Positions 1 through 8,725 of a stretch of 11,186 bases of DNA are shown here, one piece after another (positions within the stretch are counted from its first letter, which is position 1; each line of letters starts with the position of its first letter). Both the position numbers and the translations under genes were made by a program. The DNA is from Spirochaetales bacterium (lineage in GTDB: Bacteria; Spirochaetota; Spirochaetia; ARS1246). Below the pieces are notes generated by a model. The model saw only the letters and a program-made list of their open reading frames with translations. It searched no databases and was not told the DNA's origin. The stretch is from assembly GCA_018644745.1 (NCBI GenBank), contig JABGPX010000876.1, positions 1-11,186 of the forward strand. The letters run 5' to 3'.

Positions 1-752
1 AATACTACAGTCAAAACAATCAAAATTATCGGAATGTTCTGCTGAAGGAAAAAGCCGTTATCTATCCCAAGAAACATTGAGGCCGGGTAGAATGCGACAA
101 ACCCAACAGGCACAATGCAGGTAAAAATGAACCGGATAACCGAAGGGTAAACTGTCAAGGGATAAGTCCCCACGCCGCTCATAAGAGTTGCCAGTAATCC
201 CTTCAACGACTCTCGATTACGCCACCAAAAGCAGGTAGTTGAGGTTATTAAATAGAGGGATGCTCGAATCATACTGCACAAGAAAACAAGCAGGATAAGG
301 ATGGTTACGTTTGCCGGAGACGCCGTAAAGTTTAGTTCTCCAAGGCTATAGGCCATCATAATGGCCGCGCAGATAGGATTGGCAATATCCATGTAGTTTA
401 TTCCGCGGGATACATGCAAAAAAAGAGTGTTAAGCGGGCGAATTAAAAGAAGATCGAAATATCCGCGCAGGATCAGCCTCCCCATGTACCAGATTGGCTG
501 AGCTAAAACCAGCACAATACCGTGGGTCATCAAGTTAAAACTATATAAAAATGAAATATGCGGTACTCCCCATCCATTGATCCCTTGAAAACTCGAGAAC
601 ATCATCCGGATAACAAAAAAACCAGTTATCGCGTTAATAAGGTTTGTGAGAAAAATATTCTGAAGATAAACAGGATACTCTACGAATCGAATGAGAGACA
701 ACTTTGTATAAAATAGATTTACCCGCAAATGTCTTTTAAGTGTCTTAAGCAC
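1..752 (-). CDS. ABC-2 type transporter permease subunit (COG3694-like), partial at left edge
   Basis: This is an integral inner-membrane subunit, probably half of a heterodimeric ABC-2 exporter permease; the substrate is unknown. The frame opens with GTG at 752-750 (reading MLKTLKRHLRVN...) and stays open to base 1, giving about 250 codons; the family is usually near 260 residues, so only a short tail is missing. The translation has about six hydrophobic stretches, a 'LLLIRPLN' motif near residue 100 that matches the conserved 'DLLLxRPL' loop of this permease family, and 'FYPASMFLG' near the C-terminus. The start lies 2 bases after the stop of the preceding permease, so the two are probably translationally coupled. 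A GTG start and missing C-terminus are the only oddities. The family call is good; the exact subgroup is less sure. Confidence 0.85.
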   Translation of the reverse strand, partial: MLKTLKRHLRVNLFYTKLSLIRFVEYPVYLQNIFLTNLINAITGFFVIRMMFSSFQGINGWGVPHISFLYSFNLMTHGIVLVLAQPIWYMGRLILRGYFDLLLIRPLNTLFLHVSRGINYMDIANPICAAIMMAYSLGELNFTASPANVTILILLVFLCSMIRASLYLITSTTCFWWRNRESLKGLLATLMSGVGTYPLTVYPSVIRFIFTCIVPVGFVAFYPASMFLGIDNGFFLQQNIPIILIVLTVV

Positions 753-754
753 AA

Positions 755-1552
755 TTAGCCGCCTTGAATCACGATCTTGTTTTTGACCGCCCGCCACAAA
801 AGTACTGATCCGATCAACCCGCAAATTATCCAGAAAAATTGCGTGAGTAATCCGGCAAGGATTTCTTGCCCGGAAAATTTTCCGATATAAATCCCTATGG
901 GGAACTGATATATATAAATGAACGGAAGGTATGAAGAAATTTCCTGAAACCAATCCGGGAAAAACCATATAGGGATAATGCTGCCAGACAGAAAGACAAT
1001 AATAGATCTCGCAACCGCTCCAAAATTACCAAAATCCATATACCAAATCGAAGTAAGCCCGACCATGTAACTTATACAGGTCATCAACACATAACTGAGC
1101 ACCGTACTTACCGAAAATAGCAGGAAATATGTAACATTCGCCGGTTTTGGAACCGCGATTATCAGAGACGCAAACAACAAAAGAGGAATACCCTTTATAA
1201 TAACCCGGCTAATGGCCGTACCGATGTCTTCGGCAACCCACGCGGCCCAAAGGTGAAAAGGCCGGATCAAATCAATGCTGATGCTCCCGGTATATATTTT
1301 GTCGTTTATCTGCTCCGGAAGATCTGAAAACAATAATAGATTTAAAAGTTGGGCGATTACCATGAAAATCAGCATTTGGTCCAAAGATATGACATAAACA
1401 CCTTGATTATTTCCGTAGAGAGCTCTCCATAAATACGAGACACAAAGAATCAAAGCAAAACTGGTAAGGATTTCGTAAATCAATTCTGTTCTGTATTCCA
1501 GACTAGATACAAAGCGGATTTTGATTATATGTCCATACAATCTTAGTTTCAC
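755..1552 (-). CDS. ABC-2 type transporter permease subunit (COG4587-like)
   Basis: This 265-residue membrane protein is predicted to pair with the permease that follows it to form the channel of an ABC-2 exporter. It has about six hydrophobic segments, a short cytoplasmic N-terminus, the family motif 'SIDLIRPF' near residues 92-99 (shared with its partner), and a conserved late segment with 'IIPIWFFPDW' followed by 'LPFIYIYQFPIGIYIG'. It ends with the typical charged tail '...VIQGG'. The start is GTG; an in-frame TGA lies 6 bases upstream, so no longer start is possible, and GGGAG sits 9 bases before it as ribosome binding site. The gene is 81 bases after the kinase stop. No ATPase gene is seen in the window; it may lie left of the edge or elsewhere. 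Substrates cannot be inferred. Confidence 0.88.
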   Translation of the reverse strand: MKLRLYGHIIKIRFVSSLEYRTELIYEILTSFALILCVSYLWRALYGNNQGVYVISLDQMLIFMVIAQLLNLLLFSDLPEQINDKIYTGSISIDLIRPFHLWAAWVAEDIGTAISRVIIKGIPLLLFASLIIAVPKPANVTYFLLFSVSTVLSYVLMTCISYMVGLTSIWYMDFGNFGAVARSIIVFLSGSIIPIWFFPDWFQEISSYLPFIYIYQFPIGIYIGKFSGQEILAGLLTQFFWIICGLIGSVLLWRAVKNKIVIQGG

Positions 1553-1595
1553 TATTCAGTGCTCCCGTGAAAAGGGTATGTTCCTATGTATTAAT

Positions 1596-1622
1596 AAAAA
1601 AGAATTACCGGCGCATCGCGCC
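1596..1622 (-). terminator. weak candidate intrinsic terminator after the kinase gene
   Basis: Read on the minus strand, the kinase stop is followed by GGCGC-GAT-GCGCC (perfect 5-bp GC stem, 3-base loop, at 1622-1610) and then a six-T run (1601-1596). The T run starts about 8 bases after the stem, which is farther than in a good terminator, so it may only attenuate. If it works, the permease pair needs its own promoter or readthrough. Confidence 0.35.
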
Positions 1623-1633
1623 TGCAGGATTTT

Positions 1634-3745
1634 CTATGATATTCTGCCAATAAGATCACCGAGGATTTCCTGTGCCTCCTTGAACTTGTATCGCTTCACC
1701 AGCTTTCCTAATGAATCGATGTCTTCTATGTAATTATCGGGCATGATGTATCGAGCGAGTTCATCGAATATCGGAACGCTAAGCTTCGGCTGTCGTTTTT
1801 TCAGATGCGGTTCGAGTTCCTTGAGTAATCTAAGCAGCTCAACAGGATTAATCTCCCCTTCAGTCGCCTGCACGGAAGTCTCAAGTTGCTCGAGTCCAGC
1901 CTCTTCGATGCCTGAAACGACTGTCTGGAGCGCCTCATCGAAATCCGCAAGCAACCGCTCATACTTTTCGCTGTTTTCAGCCTTCAACGCCTCGTCTAAC
2001 TCAGTTGCCTTCTCCTGCAGGTCCTTTGCACCCAGATTACCAGCCGCACCCTTAACCGTATGAGCCATCCGCTCTGCAGTAACCATGTCTTCATCTTGCA
2101 GGCTTTTCTGAATCTCATCCCTAGATTTGGAAAAATCTCTTGTGAACTTCACTAGCAAGCTCCGATAGAGCTCTTCGTTTCCTCCGATTCGAGACAATCC
2201 ATTTCCGATGTCCAATCCATTGATGGGTGGAATAGTTGGTTCATCGACTGATTGCTCTCTCTGCTTAGAAAAACTTTCCGGTAGGTCACGCTTACCCGGT
2301 GTAATCCACTTTAACAATGCTGTAAACAACTGCTGAAGATCTATAGGTTTGGCTACATGATCATTCATGCCGACGGCATTAGCATTCTCAAGGTCCTGAG
2401 TCATGGCACTTGCAGACATGGCGAGGATTGGTAAATCTTTTAATTGCGGTTTACTCCTGAGCTCCTTGGTTGCTTCATAGCCATCCATGACAGGCATCTG
2501 AATATCCATCAGCACCAGGTCATAGGGCTTCTTTTCAACCGCTTCTATCGCAATCAGTCCGTTTTCGGCGATATCAACTACAAATCCGGCATTCTCGAGC
2601 ATTTCCTGGGCAACCTGCTGGTTGATATCGTTATCTTCCACTAATAGAATACGTGCACCTTGAATAGATTTTAGTGATTCTTGATCAAAATCTTTCTGCG
2701 ATGATCGGGCAGTTATTTCCGCCTCATTGCCATGGCCAAATTCAGCAGTAAAAATGAAGGAACTGCCTTCTCCCGGTTCGCTTTCTATCCAAATTGTTCC
2801 ATTCATCATCTCCACAAAGCGTTTGCTGATGGTTAATCCTAATCCGGTTCCGCCGAATTTCCTGGTGGTGGAGCTGTCAGCCTGAGAAAAGGATTTGAAT
2901 AACTTGCCGATTTGTTCTTTGCTTAATCCGATACCGGAGTCTCGAACCGTGAATTGAAGGGTGAATTTATCCTCTGTTTCTTCGACTAGAGCTGCTTCAA
3001 TAGTTATTTCCCCTTTTTCGGTGAACTTCACGGCATTATTGGCTAGATTGATTAGGATTTGGCCTAGCCGGAGAGGATCTCCAATTAAAAACCTGGGGAC
3101 AGAAGAATTCTTTTGGAATACCAACCCAAGTCCTTTATCTTCTGCTTTGATCGAGATCAATGTAGAAACATTGTCCATAACATCATCTAAAAGGAAATCG
3201 ACGGATTCCATATCCATTTTCCCGGCTTCTATTTTGGAGAAATCCAGAATATCGTTGATTAATCCTAATAGGGAGGTAGCTGAAGCATTGGCTTTCCTCA
3301 GGTAGTCCCTCTGCTTTTCTGACAGCTCTGTTTGTAATGCAAGATGCATCATCCCCATAATTGCATTCATAGGCGTTCTGATTTCATGACTCATATTCGC
3401 CAGAAAATCGCTTTTGGAGCGATTGGCTGAATCCGCTGCTAGTTTAGCTTTTTTCAGTTCATGTCCATCTTGTGCGCCGGTAATCGCCTCGCCAAGAGTA
3501 TGTCCAAAAGCCTCAAAAACCGACTTTTCACCATCAACCCATTTTCGAGGTTCCTCGCAATTATCGAATCCGGCATATCCCCACAACTTGTTTCTTACCA
3601 AGATTGGAGTAACTATAATAGATAGAGCATTCCGCAACAAAAGAATTTGCTTTTCTGGTCTAGAGAAATCATCAACACTACCAACAACAAGCTGCCCGCT
3701 TGCAAGGATATCGTACCAGCGAGCCAATACGCCGTCGCAAGGCAC
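1634..3745 (-). CDS. Hybrid histidine kinase, C-terminal part (GAF end, HisKA, HATPase, REC, Hpt); separated by frameshift from its sensor half
   Basis: This ORF is the cytoplasmic signalling half of a BvgS-like hybrid kinase. From the first in-frame ATG (703 residues): end of a GAF-like domain (1-93), HisKA with phospho-His120 in 'SHEIRTP', HATPase with N-box near Asn237, 'DSGIGL' (269) and 'GGTGLGL' (298), a receiver with acidic pair 370-371, phospho-Asp414 in 'LMDIQMP', Ser444 and Lys466, then an Hpt domain with His562 in '[10 protein letters not shown]'. A helical tail (about 635-703) resembles the segment found after Hpt in related kinases. All phosphorelay residues are present. The ATG at 3745 lies inside the GAF domain and is unlikely to be a true start: the same frame carries GAF sequence ('KAYIFKNYD') up to about 3870, where it meets the upstream ORF. 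The output regulator is not in the window. Confidence 0.9.
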   Translation of the reverse strand: MPCDGVLARWYDILASGQLVVGSVDDFSRPEKQILLLRNALSIIVTPILVRNKLWGYAGFDNCEEPRKWVDGEKSVFEAFGHTLGEAITGAQDGHELKKAKLAADSANRSKSDFLANMSHEIRTPMNAIMGMMHLALQTELSEKQRDYLRKANASATSLLGLINDILDFSKIEAGKMDMESVDFLLDDVMDNVSTLISIKAEDKGLGLVFQKNSSVPRFLIGDPLRLGQILINLANNAVKFTEKGEITIEAALVEETEDKFTLQFTVRDSGIGLSKEQIGKLFKSFSQADSSTTRKFGGTGLGLTISKRFVEMMNGTIWIESEPGEGSSFIFTAEFGHGNEAEITARSSQKDFDQESLKSIQGARILLVEDNDINQQVAQEMLENAGFVVDIAENGLIAIEAVEKKPYDLVLMDIQMPVMDGYEATKELRSKPQLKDLPILAMSASAMTQDLENANAVGMNDHVAKPIDLQQLFTALLKWITPGKRDLPESFSKQREQSVDEPTIPPINGLDIGNGLSRIGGNEELYRSLLVKFTRDFSKSRDEIQKSLQDEDMVTAERMAHTVKGAAGNLGAKDLQEKATELDEALKAENSEKYERLLADFDEALQTVVSGIEEAGLEQLETSVQATEGEINPVELLRLLKELEPHLKKRQPKLSVPIFDELARYIMPDNYIEDIDSLGKLVKRYKFKEAQEILGDLIGRIS

Positions 3746-3828
3746 ATCTCTCTGCGAGGGATCATCTAAGATTATCTTGTTCGAACTCTTTCTCCATTCA
3801 AATATTTGATTTGTAAAGCGGGATCCGT

Positions 3829-6393
3829 TTAGATCATAGTTCTTAAATATGTATGCCTTATCAATATTAGTTTTCGAACTATTATCCGGAGCGCATTCTG
3901 CATCGCGTTTGGTAAATCTTTGTTTTCTATAAGTTCACTAACGGCATTTGCGATCCCTTCAAGAAACTGTAGAAAATCTGATTTTTCTTCATTGGCCAGT
4001 TTCGCCGCCTCTTCGGCGCTCTTTCTCTGAAAGATCTCCTGAGACAGCTTTCTATTCCATACAATGATGGCCGCCAAAATAGCGACTATAATGATCATGA
4101 CGCTAATCGCCCACTTCCAGATGAGTGAGTAATCCGTTTTTCTCTCAACAGTTACGGCAGACCATTTGCCAATAATCGCATTACGTTCCGCAACGGAAAT
4201 CGTATCTAGCGCCTTCTGAAGCAAAGAAGATAGCATTGGCCAATCGCTTCGAGCAGCCATTGCTAGGCTAAGACGATAAGGCGTATGTCCCGACACTTTC
4301 ACGTTTCTGAATCCTTCCTGCTGTGCGTAGTATCCAGCCGTTAGTAAAGTGTCCACATACGCAACCACCTGTCCGGCACTAAGGCTCTGGAGCGCCTTTG
4401 ATATTGTGCTAACTTCTACGAATTCGATTCCCGGAAAATCGGTCATCAGCTGCCCGGTTAGCCAATACCCGTCAACCACGGCAACTTTTCTGCCGATCAA
4501 CTCTGCCAAGCTGCTTATAAAGGAGGTATCTTCGCGCGTAAAAATGACGGTAGGCAACGACAAATAGGATGACGTAAAAGTGGCAGCCTCCCTTCGCTGC
4601 GGATTTTCAGCGACAGCGGAGAGCATATCCAATTCGCGATTCGCTACTTTCAAGATAGATCCGGTAAAAGTAATTCCGTCTGATACCGTGAAATCGATGC
4701 CCAGAAGCTCCGATATTTTCGTCAGAAAGTCCATTGAGATACCTGAATATCCTTCACTGCTACTGCGGAACTCGATAGGCGCGTATTGAGGATCAGCCGC
4801 GACGGTGACAACAGGATGCTCAGCGAGCCATGATTTTTCCTCGGCGGTTAGAACAAGCGATGAGGATCCTGAGTCGGTATCCACCCATTTGCTTAGAATA
4901 CGGTCTATTTCATTGCTTGTAAGGCTATCTAATGCTTTCTGCAGTATATCTCGCAAAATAGGCCAATCTTTGCGAACTCCGATAGCGTTGACAGACGCAG
5001 TTTCGTAGATTTTGCCGTGCTGCCGAAGATTGCCGATCGATCGGTTCTCGATGATGTAAATGGCCACCGCTCGATTGCCGATATATGCGTCCGCATCTCC
5101 CTTCGATACGCCGGCAAGAGCATTCTCCGTCGAGGAGTACTCCTTTACTTCAATCTCCGGATAACGGCTATGAATAACGTCTACGATGAAAAAACCTTTC
5201 TCAAGTGCAACAGTTTTTCCTTCTAGATCGGCCAAGGTACTGAAGTAGGTACCTCCCAATCCACCAAAAATCGCGTGAGCGATGGTGACATAGGGTTTGG
5301 TAAAATTGAAATATTGCTCTCGCTCAGGAAGCGGTGTTATGCCGGTAAGAGCGTCAAGTTGCCCGCTCTTTACATCCCCATAAATCTGGCTCCAAGGGCC
5401 AGGAACAATCTCAAGAATATCATTCAGCCGGATGTTTATGGCATCGATAAAGTTGACACCTATGCCCATGGGTTCTCCTCGGGCATCAACGTAGTCCATC
5501 GGAGGCCACGAATCCATCATACCGACTCGTATGAGGGGATGTTGAGATAGCCACTTTTGTTCCTCGGAAGTTAGAACAAAAGATGAAGCAGCTGATGTAC
5601 CTTGCTCAGCTTGAACCCAGTTGGCCAGGATATTCATTTTTTCTGTCTCTGCGATATCATTCAGCGCCTTCTGAAGTATATCTCTCAAAATAGGCCAATC
5701 CTTTCGTGTGCCGATAGAAAGCACCGATCCCGGCTTGTTCAGGAGACCGTTAAGCTTGAGGTTTACCATTACCTCCTTTTTTATTAGGTACGTAGCTACC
5801 GCGCGGTTGCCTGCGTACGCGTCAACCTCGCCGCGCGCTACGGCTTCCAGGGCAAGTCGTGTGCTTTCGTACTCCTTGATCCGTACTCCTGGATAATTTG
5901 TTTGAAAGTACTGAATATTTCCGAATCCGCTTTCGAGACTGATACTTTTTCCCACCAGATCTTCCTCCGAACGCACGTATTCGGACTCCTCTCGTGTCAC
6001 AATTACATGGGAAACCTCCAGGTATGGCTCCGTGAAATTAAAAAACGGATCGCGGCTTGGTTTTGCCGTTATATCCATTAGAGCATCAAGCTTCTTGTTC
6101 TCTACATCATCGTAAATTTGCGCCCATGGGCCCGGCTTAATTATGAGTGATCCTCCAAGCCGCTGATTTAGTGCACCTATCAGATCTACACCTATTCCCT
6201 GAGGTTTCCCGTTGGTGTCAACAAAATCGAAGGGTGCCCAAGATTCATTGATCCCAACGCGAATACCGGAATGATTATCGAGCCACTCTAGCTCCACATC
6301 AGTGAATAGGTCTTCATGTATTGGTTGAATATCCTGGCCGTGACAGGGAAGAATCATCAATAATGATACTGTTATTAGGCTGATAATTTTCAT
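3829..6393 (-). CDS. Hybrid histidine kinase, N-terminal sensor part with three SBP_bac_3 domains; frameshifted at its end
   Basis: This is the sensor half of a BvgS-like kinase. I chose ATG 6393 because it opens a clear signal peptide ([19 protein letters not shown]); the frame is open to 6531, but those 46 extra residues are polar and would bury the signal. Numbered from 6393: signal peptide 1-19, solute-binding domains at about 43-262, 287-504 and 527-744, a membrane helix at 756-779 ('[13 protein letters not shown]'), a charged linker, and the start of a GAF domain from about 808. Domains 1 and 2 are close relatives (about half identical; both have 'PGPWxQIY', 'NFTxPY', 'GNRAVA', '[14 protein letters not shown]'); domain 3 is more distant. 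Each keeps the Arg that binds the ligand carboxylate in amino-acid-binding relatives, but domains 1 and 2 have Asn where those have Asp, so the ligand may differ. The last residues ([15 protein letters not shown]) are out of frame. Confidence 0.88.
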   Translation of the reverse strand: MKIISLITVSLLMILPCHGQDIQPIHEDLFTDVELEWLDNHSGIRVGINESWAPFDFVDTNGKPQGIGVDLIGALNQRLGGSLIIKPGPWAQIYDDVENKKLDALMDITAKPSRDPFFNFTEPYLEVSHVIVTREESEYVRSEEDLVGKSISLESGFGNIQYFQTNYPGVRIKEYESTRLALEAVARGEVDAYAGNRAVATYLIKKEVMVNLKLNGLLNKPGSVLSIGTRKDWPILRDILQKALNDIAETEKMNILANWVQAEQGTSAASSFVLTSEEQKWLSQHPLIRVGMMDSWPPMDYVDARGEPMGIGVNFIDAINIRLNDILEIVPGPWSQIYGDVKSGQLDALTGITPLPEREQYFNFTKPYVTIAHAIFGGLGGTYFSTLADLEGKTVALEKGFFIVDVIHSRYPEIEVKEYSSTENALAGVSKGDADAYIGNRAVAIYIIENRSIGNLRQHGKIYETASVNAIGVRKDWPILRDILQKALDSLTSNEIDRILSKWVDTDSGSSSLVLTAEEKSWLAEHPVVTVAADPQYAPIEFRSSSEGYSGISMDFLTKISELLGIDFTVSDGITFTGSILKVANRELDMLSAVAENPQRREAATFTSSYLSLPTVIFTREDTSFISSLAELIGRKVAVVDGYWLTGQLMTDFPGIEFVEVSTISKALQSLSAGQVVAYVDTLLTAGYYAQQEGFRNVKVSGHTPYRLSLAMAARSDWPMLSSLLQKALDTISVAERNAIIGKWSAVTVERKTDYSLIWKWAISVMIIIVAILAAIIVWNRKLSQEIFQRKSAEEAAKLANEEKSDFLQFLEGIANAVSELIENKDLPNAMQNALRIIVRKLILIRHTYLRTMI
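3871..3874 (-). other. Frameshift site joining the two halves of the hybrid kinase
   Basis: On the minus strand the sensor frame reads ...ALRIIVRK and then runs into a stop; the kinase frame, offset by one base, reads [11 protein letters not shown]... directly after it. The change falls in an A4 run (T4 on the plus strand). With five A's the frame reads [19 protein letters not shown], which is collinear with the start of GAF domains of this type, and the span 6393-1634 becomes 1587 whole codons. This may be a real 1-bp deletion, a homopolymer sequencing error, or less likely -1 slippage (the Lys tRNA on AAA could re-pair on AAA one base back). Confidence 0.85.
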
Positions 6394-6799
6394 TTTTTTT
6401 ATAACCCTACTTTTTTCATCTAACAAACCTTTCATTATATTTTTCGACTGCGATTTAACATTGGACTCAAATAGCATCTTATATGGCGCTTCTCTGTTCA
6501 GTGATCTTTGCATATCGCTGATCACAGTCAATCAGGAAAATCCTGGTTTTATGTCGGGATTTTGCTGACCAAAAACGTGTTCCGATCAGTTCCAAATAAT
6601 CCGTGTTTTTTGCATGATTCTTTATAAGATTCGCGCATTGGCACTATAATTGCAACTCATTATTTCTTCCAAACCCGTAAACATAGAAAAGTCTTAAAAG
6701 TGAGATAGACGATAGCAAATATACCACTTGTCGACCGGCCCTCATGCAAAGCAAAGCGATACCTTGATTTTTCCGCGGAGATCGGTTATCGATCCTGAT
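6394..6799. other. Divergent intergenic region between kinase and recQ-like gene
   Basis: About 400 bases separate the chosen starts. Apart from the sigma-54 promoter listed separately, I see three weak signals. A TATAAT hexamer on the minus strand (6439-6434) lies about 35 bases before the expected message start-to-ATG distance for the kinase but lacks a good -35. A GTGATC-N13-GATCAC inverted repeat occupies 6501-6525. A GTTCC direct repeat with a 10-base period (6579 and 6589) lies 45-60 bases upstream of the sigma-54 element. No small ORF with a ribosome binding site and no structured RNA is apparent. If the kinase or the helicase uses its longest possible start (6531 or TTG 6728), the gap shrinks to about 200 bases. 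Confidence 0.5.
6638..6654 (+). promoter_or_regulatory. Sigma-54 (RpoN) -24/-12 promoter upstream of recQ-like gene
   Basis: The sequence TTGGCAC-TATAA-TTGCA matches the sigma-54 consensus (TGGCAC-N5-TTGCA) at every conserved base with the exact spacing, including the essential GG (6640-6641) and GC (6652-6653). Transcription would start near 6665, about 135 bases before the preferred helicase ATG. Such promoters need an AAA+ enhancer-binding activator, none of which is encoded here. A TATAAT hexamer (6645-6650) overlaps the element, with only a poor -35 (TTATAA) 17 bases upstream, so a sigma-70 promoter at the same place cannot be excluded. Confidence 0.7.
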
Positions 6800-8248
6800 A
6801 TGATGCCGCCAAGTCCCACGGAGATCCTAAAAAGCTATTTTCAATTTACAGAGTTTCGCGGTCTGCAGGAGAAGGTCATAGAGAGACTTCTCAGTGGCGC
6901 CCCTGGCCATTCTCTGGTTATTATGCCCACAGGTGCCGGCAAATCCCTTTGTTACCAGATCCCAGCTCTTTGCCTTAGTGGTAAAACGCTAGTCCTTAGT
7001 CCACTTATCGCTCTTATGCAGGACCAGGTTGATGGGTTGAAGAGTCGAGGGATTCCTGCTGATTTCATTAATTCCACTGTCTCACCACGAGACAGATTGC
7101 AGAGGCTTGAAGACTTTCAATATGGTGATACGAAGTTACTCTACGTCACGCCTGAACGATTCCGAAAAGCTGATTTCGCCGAGCGCATACGAAGAATGGA
7201 CATTTCTCTTCTCGCGGTAGATGAAGCTCATTGTATTTCCGAATGGGGCCACGACTTTCGCCCTGATTACAGTCGGGCAGGTGAGTTCCGCAAGCAGATG
7301 GGCAATCCTCTCACCATTGCCCTCACGGCGACTGCCACCGATAAGGTTCAATCTGATATCATCCGCAGTCTCAACCTCTCTTCCGAAGAGGTTAAGATAT
7401 ACCATCAAGGCATCGACCGACCCAATCTGAGGCTGGAAGCAGTTGATGTGATGGGAGACAACGAAAAACTAGATGCAATTACTGGTACCCATTCTAAATA
7501 TCCCGGCAGCGGGATCGTCTACTTTTCACTTATAAAAACGCTCGAGCGATTTTCTGATTTACTGGATAGACGGAATCTGCCTCATGAGATCTATCATGGC
7601 AAGCTCGATTCAACTCAGCGCAAGGCCACTCAGAATCGTTTTATGAATAGCGACGGGTTAATACTCGCCACCAACGCCTTCGGGATGGGTGTCGATAAAC
7701 CCGATATCCGCTTTGTTATCCACGCGGAAGTGCCAGGGAGTATCGAATCGTATTACCAGGAAATCGGCAGAGCGGGGAGGGATGGTTCGCCTTCTCTGTG
7801 TCAGCTGCTCTATGATCAGGAGGATCTGCTAATCCACATGGACTTCATTAAGTGGTCGAACCCGGAGCCGGATTTCTACCGTAAAATTTACGCCCTTCTC
7901 GAGAACGCGGGACAGAAAATCAACTCGCTCGGCATCGATTTTCTTCGCGAGCAATTGGTGTATAAAATCCGGTTTGATTTTAGACTGGAAACCGCCTTGT
8001 CTATGCTTGATCGGCACGGGGTCACGACGGGAAGCATCGGTCAAGGTACAATTGCTTTAGCAGCAGAGCTGCCAGAAGCTCTTGTCGATCAGGATATTTT
8101 TGAGGAAAAGCTCCAGCGCGACCGAACAAAGCTGCTTGGCATGGTGAATTACTTTAATACAAAGCTCTGCCGCAGGATCTCCATCGAGGAATACTTCGGT
8201 TTTGACGATCAGAAAGCTTGCGGAAACTGCGACCGCTGCTTACCATAG
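6800..8248 (+). CDS. RecQ-family ATP-dependent DNA helicase, short form
   Basis: A superfamily 2 3'-5' DNA helicase, likely acting in recombination and repair. The core has every RecQ motif (numbered from TTG 6728): motif 0 Gln47 in 'FRGLQE', Walker A 'PTGAGKS' (67-73), 'SPLIALMQDQ' (91), DEAH box (165-168), the RecQ aromatic loop 'SEWGHDFRPDY' (171), 'LTATA' (199), 'TNAFGMGVDKPD' (315) and motif VI 'YYQEIGRAGRDG' (342). A C-terminal zinc site is formed by Cys481, 498, 501 and 504, and the protein stops there. It lacks the winged-helix and HRDC domains that follow zinc in E. coli RecQ. About 128 residues separate motif VI from the first zinc Cys, against roughly 50 in E. coli RecQ. I prefer ATG 6800 (ATG 6803 also fits), 9 residues before the conserved 'ILKSYF'; the frame is open to TTG 6728, but neither start has a good ribosome binding site. 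Confidence 0.93.
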   Translation: MMPPSPTEILKSYFQFTEFRGLQEKVIERLLSGAPGHSLVIMPTGAGKSLCYQIPALCLSGKTLVLSPLIALMQDQVDGLKSRGIPADFINSTVSPRDRLQRLEDFQYGDTKLLYVTPERFRKADFAERIRRMDISLLAVDEAHCISEWGHDFRPDYSRAGEFRKQMGNPLTIALTATATDKVQSDIIRSLNLSSEEVKIYHQGIDRPNLRLEAVDVMGDNEKLDAITGTHSKYPGSGIVYFSLIKTLERFSDLLDRRNLPHEIYHGKLDSTQRKATQNRFMNSDGLILATNAFGMGVDKPDIRFVIHAEVPGSIESYYQEIGRAGRDGSPSLCQLLYDQEDLLIHMDFIKWSNPEPDFYRKIYALLENAGQKINSLGIDFLREQLVYKIRFDFRLETALSMLDRHGVTTGSIGQGTIALAAELPEALVDQDIFEEKLQRDRTKLLGMVNYFNTKLCRRISIEEYFGFDDQKACGNCDRCLP

Positions 8249-8268
8249 TTTGACTAAAAAGGTGCCCC

Positions 8269-8676
8269 ATGGCGAAAAAGCTGAACTACATCAAATCTGA
8301 CGCGGCGGCTCCATCGATGCCCGTATATAGCGGTTCACGATACGATGCGTTGGTTCCCGCAACCCTCGACATGGCTGATCGTGCTGGATTATGCGTGAAC
8401 GTACTGACAGAATCGGTGGATCCTGAATACGACAACGAATTGTATTGGATTGCGGATCTTTTGGCCGGGCCGCCAAAGATGTATCACACGGTCGATGACC
8501 ATGTCCAGGCGAAGTTTATGGTGGCATTGCCGCTGTGTCGAACCGCATCGGGAAGTGAGCAAAACCTGGACGTTGAGCATTCCCTCATGCACGTGTTGTT
8601 GAAGATGCAAGGAGAGGATGGACTAATCTACCTCCCTGATCAAAGGACGTCCATGGGCGCTGCCGCCGGAACCTAA
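8269..8676 (+). CDS. GH127/DUF1680-type glycoside hydrolase, N-terminal part before frameshift
   Basis: The N-terminal 125 codons of a glycoside hydrolase continued by the downstream ORF. The ATG has a good ribosome binding site (AAGGTG, 8259-8264) and lies 20 bases after the helicase stop, so the two genes are likely co-transcribed. No signal peptide is visible (MAKKLNYIKSDA...), which suggests a cytoplasmic enzyme acting on imported oligosaccharides. The segment has the alternating helices of an alpha/alpha barrel, including 'VDDHVQAKFMVALPL' and 'HSLMHVLLKMQGEDGLIYLPD'. After Gln125 the ORF runs ten residues out of frame to TAA at 8674-8676. By itself this piece cannot hold a catalytic site. 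Confidence 0.8.
   Translation: MAKKLNYIKSDAAAPSMPVYSGSRYDALVPATLDMADRAGLCVNVLTESVDPEYDNELYWIADLLAGPPKMYHTVDDHVQAKFMVALPLCRTASGSEQNLDVEHSLMHVLLKMQGEDGLIYLPDQRTSMGAAAGT
8642..8644 (+). other. Frameshift site inside the glycoside hydrolase gene
   Basis: Frame 1 reads ...GLIYLPDQ up to 8643, and frame 2 is open from 8645 and reads GRPWALPPEPNVWAGLDYLP... straight into the downstream ORF. Removing one base from the AAA run restores a continuous 610-residue protein (8269-10102). Frame 2 is open through the whole gap 8645-8725, and its sequence looks like coding sequence of the same family. This could be a real 1-bp insertion or a base-calling error. Confidence 0.8.
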
Positions 8677-8725
8677 TGTTTGGGCGGGGCTGGACTACCT
8701 GCCGACAGGGGATCACTGGAGCAGC

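Noticed and set aside
1743..2063. Plus-strand ORF opposite the kinase gene
   Set aside because: Serine-rich, low-complexity translation antisense to a clearly conserved Hpt region; no ribosome binding site or family match. Other antisense ORFs over 2400-5900 are rejected for the same reason.
3866..3878. Programmed -1 frameshifting in the kinase
   Set aside because: The site lacks a full X-XXY-YYZ slippery heptamer and I saw no strong downstream stem or upstream Shine-Dalgarno-like stimulator at the right distance; a simple indel is more likely.
6343..6353. Lipoprotein signal in the kinase N-terminus (Cys in 'ILPCHG')
   Set aside because: The residue before the Cys is Pro, which does not fit a lipobox; a normal signal peptide is more likely.
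6531..6531. Longer start for the kinase sensor (46 extra residues)
   Set aside because: The extension is polar and places the signal peptide internally; ATG 6393 gives a normal N-terminal signal.
6571..6617. Possible terminator hairpin from AAAAAC...GTTTTTT
   Set aside because: The pairing is A/T only with a loop of about 30 bases, so it is not a credible terminator or structured RNA.
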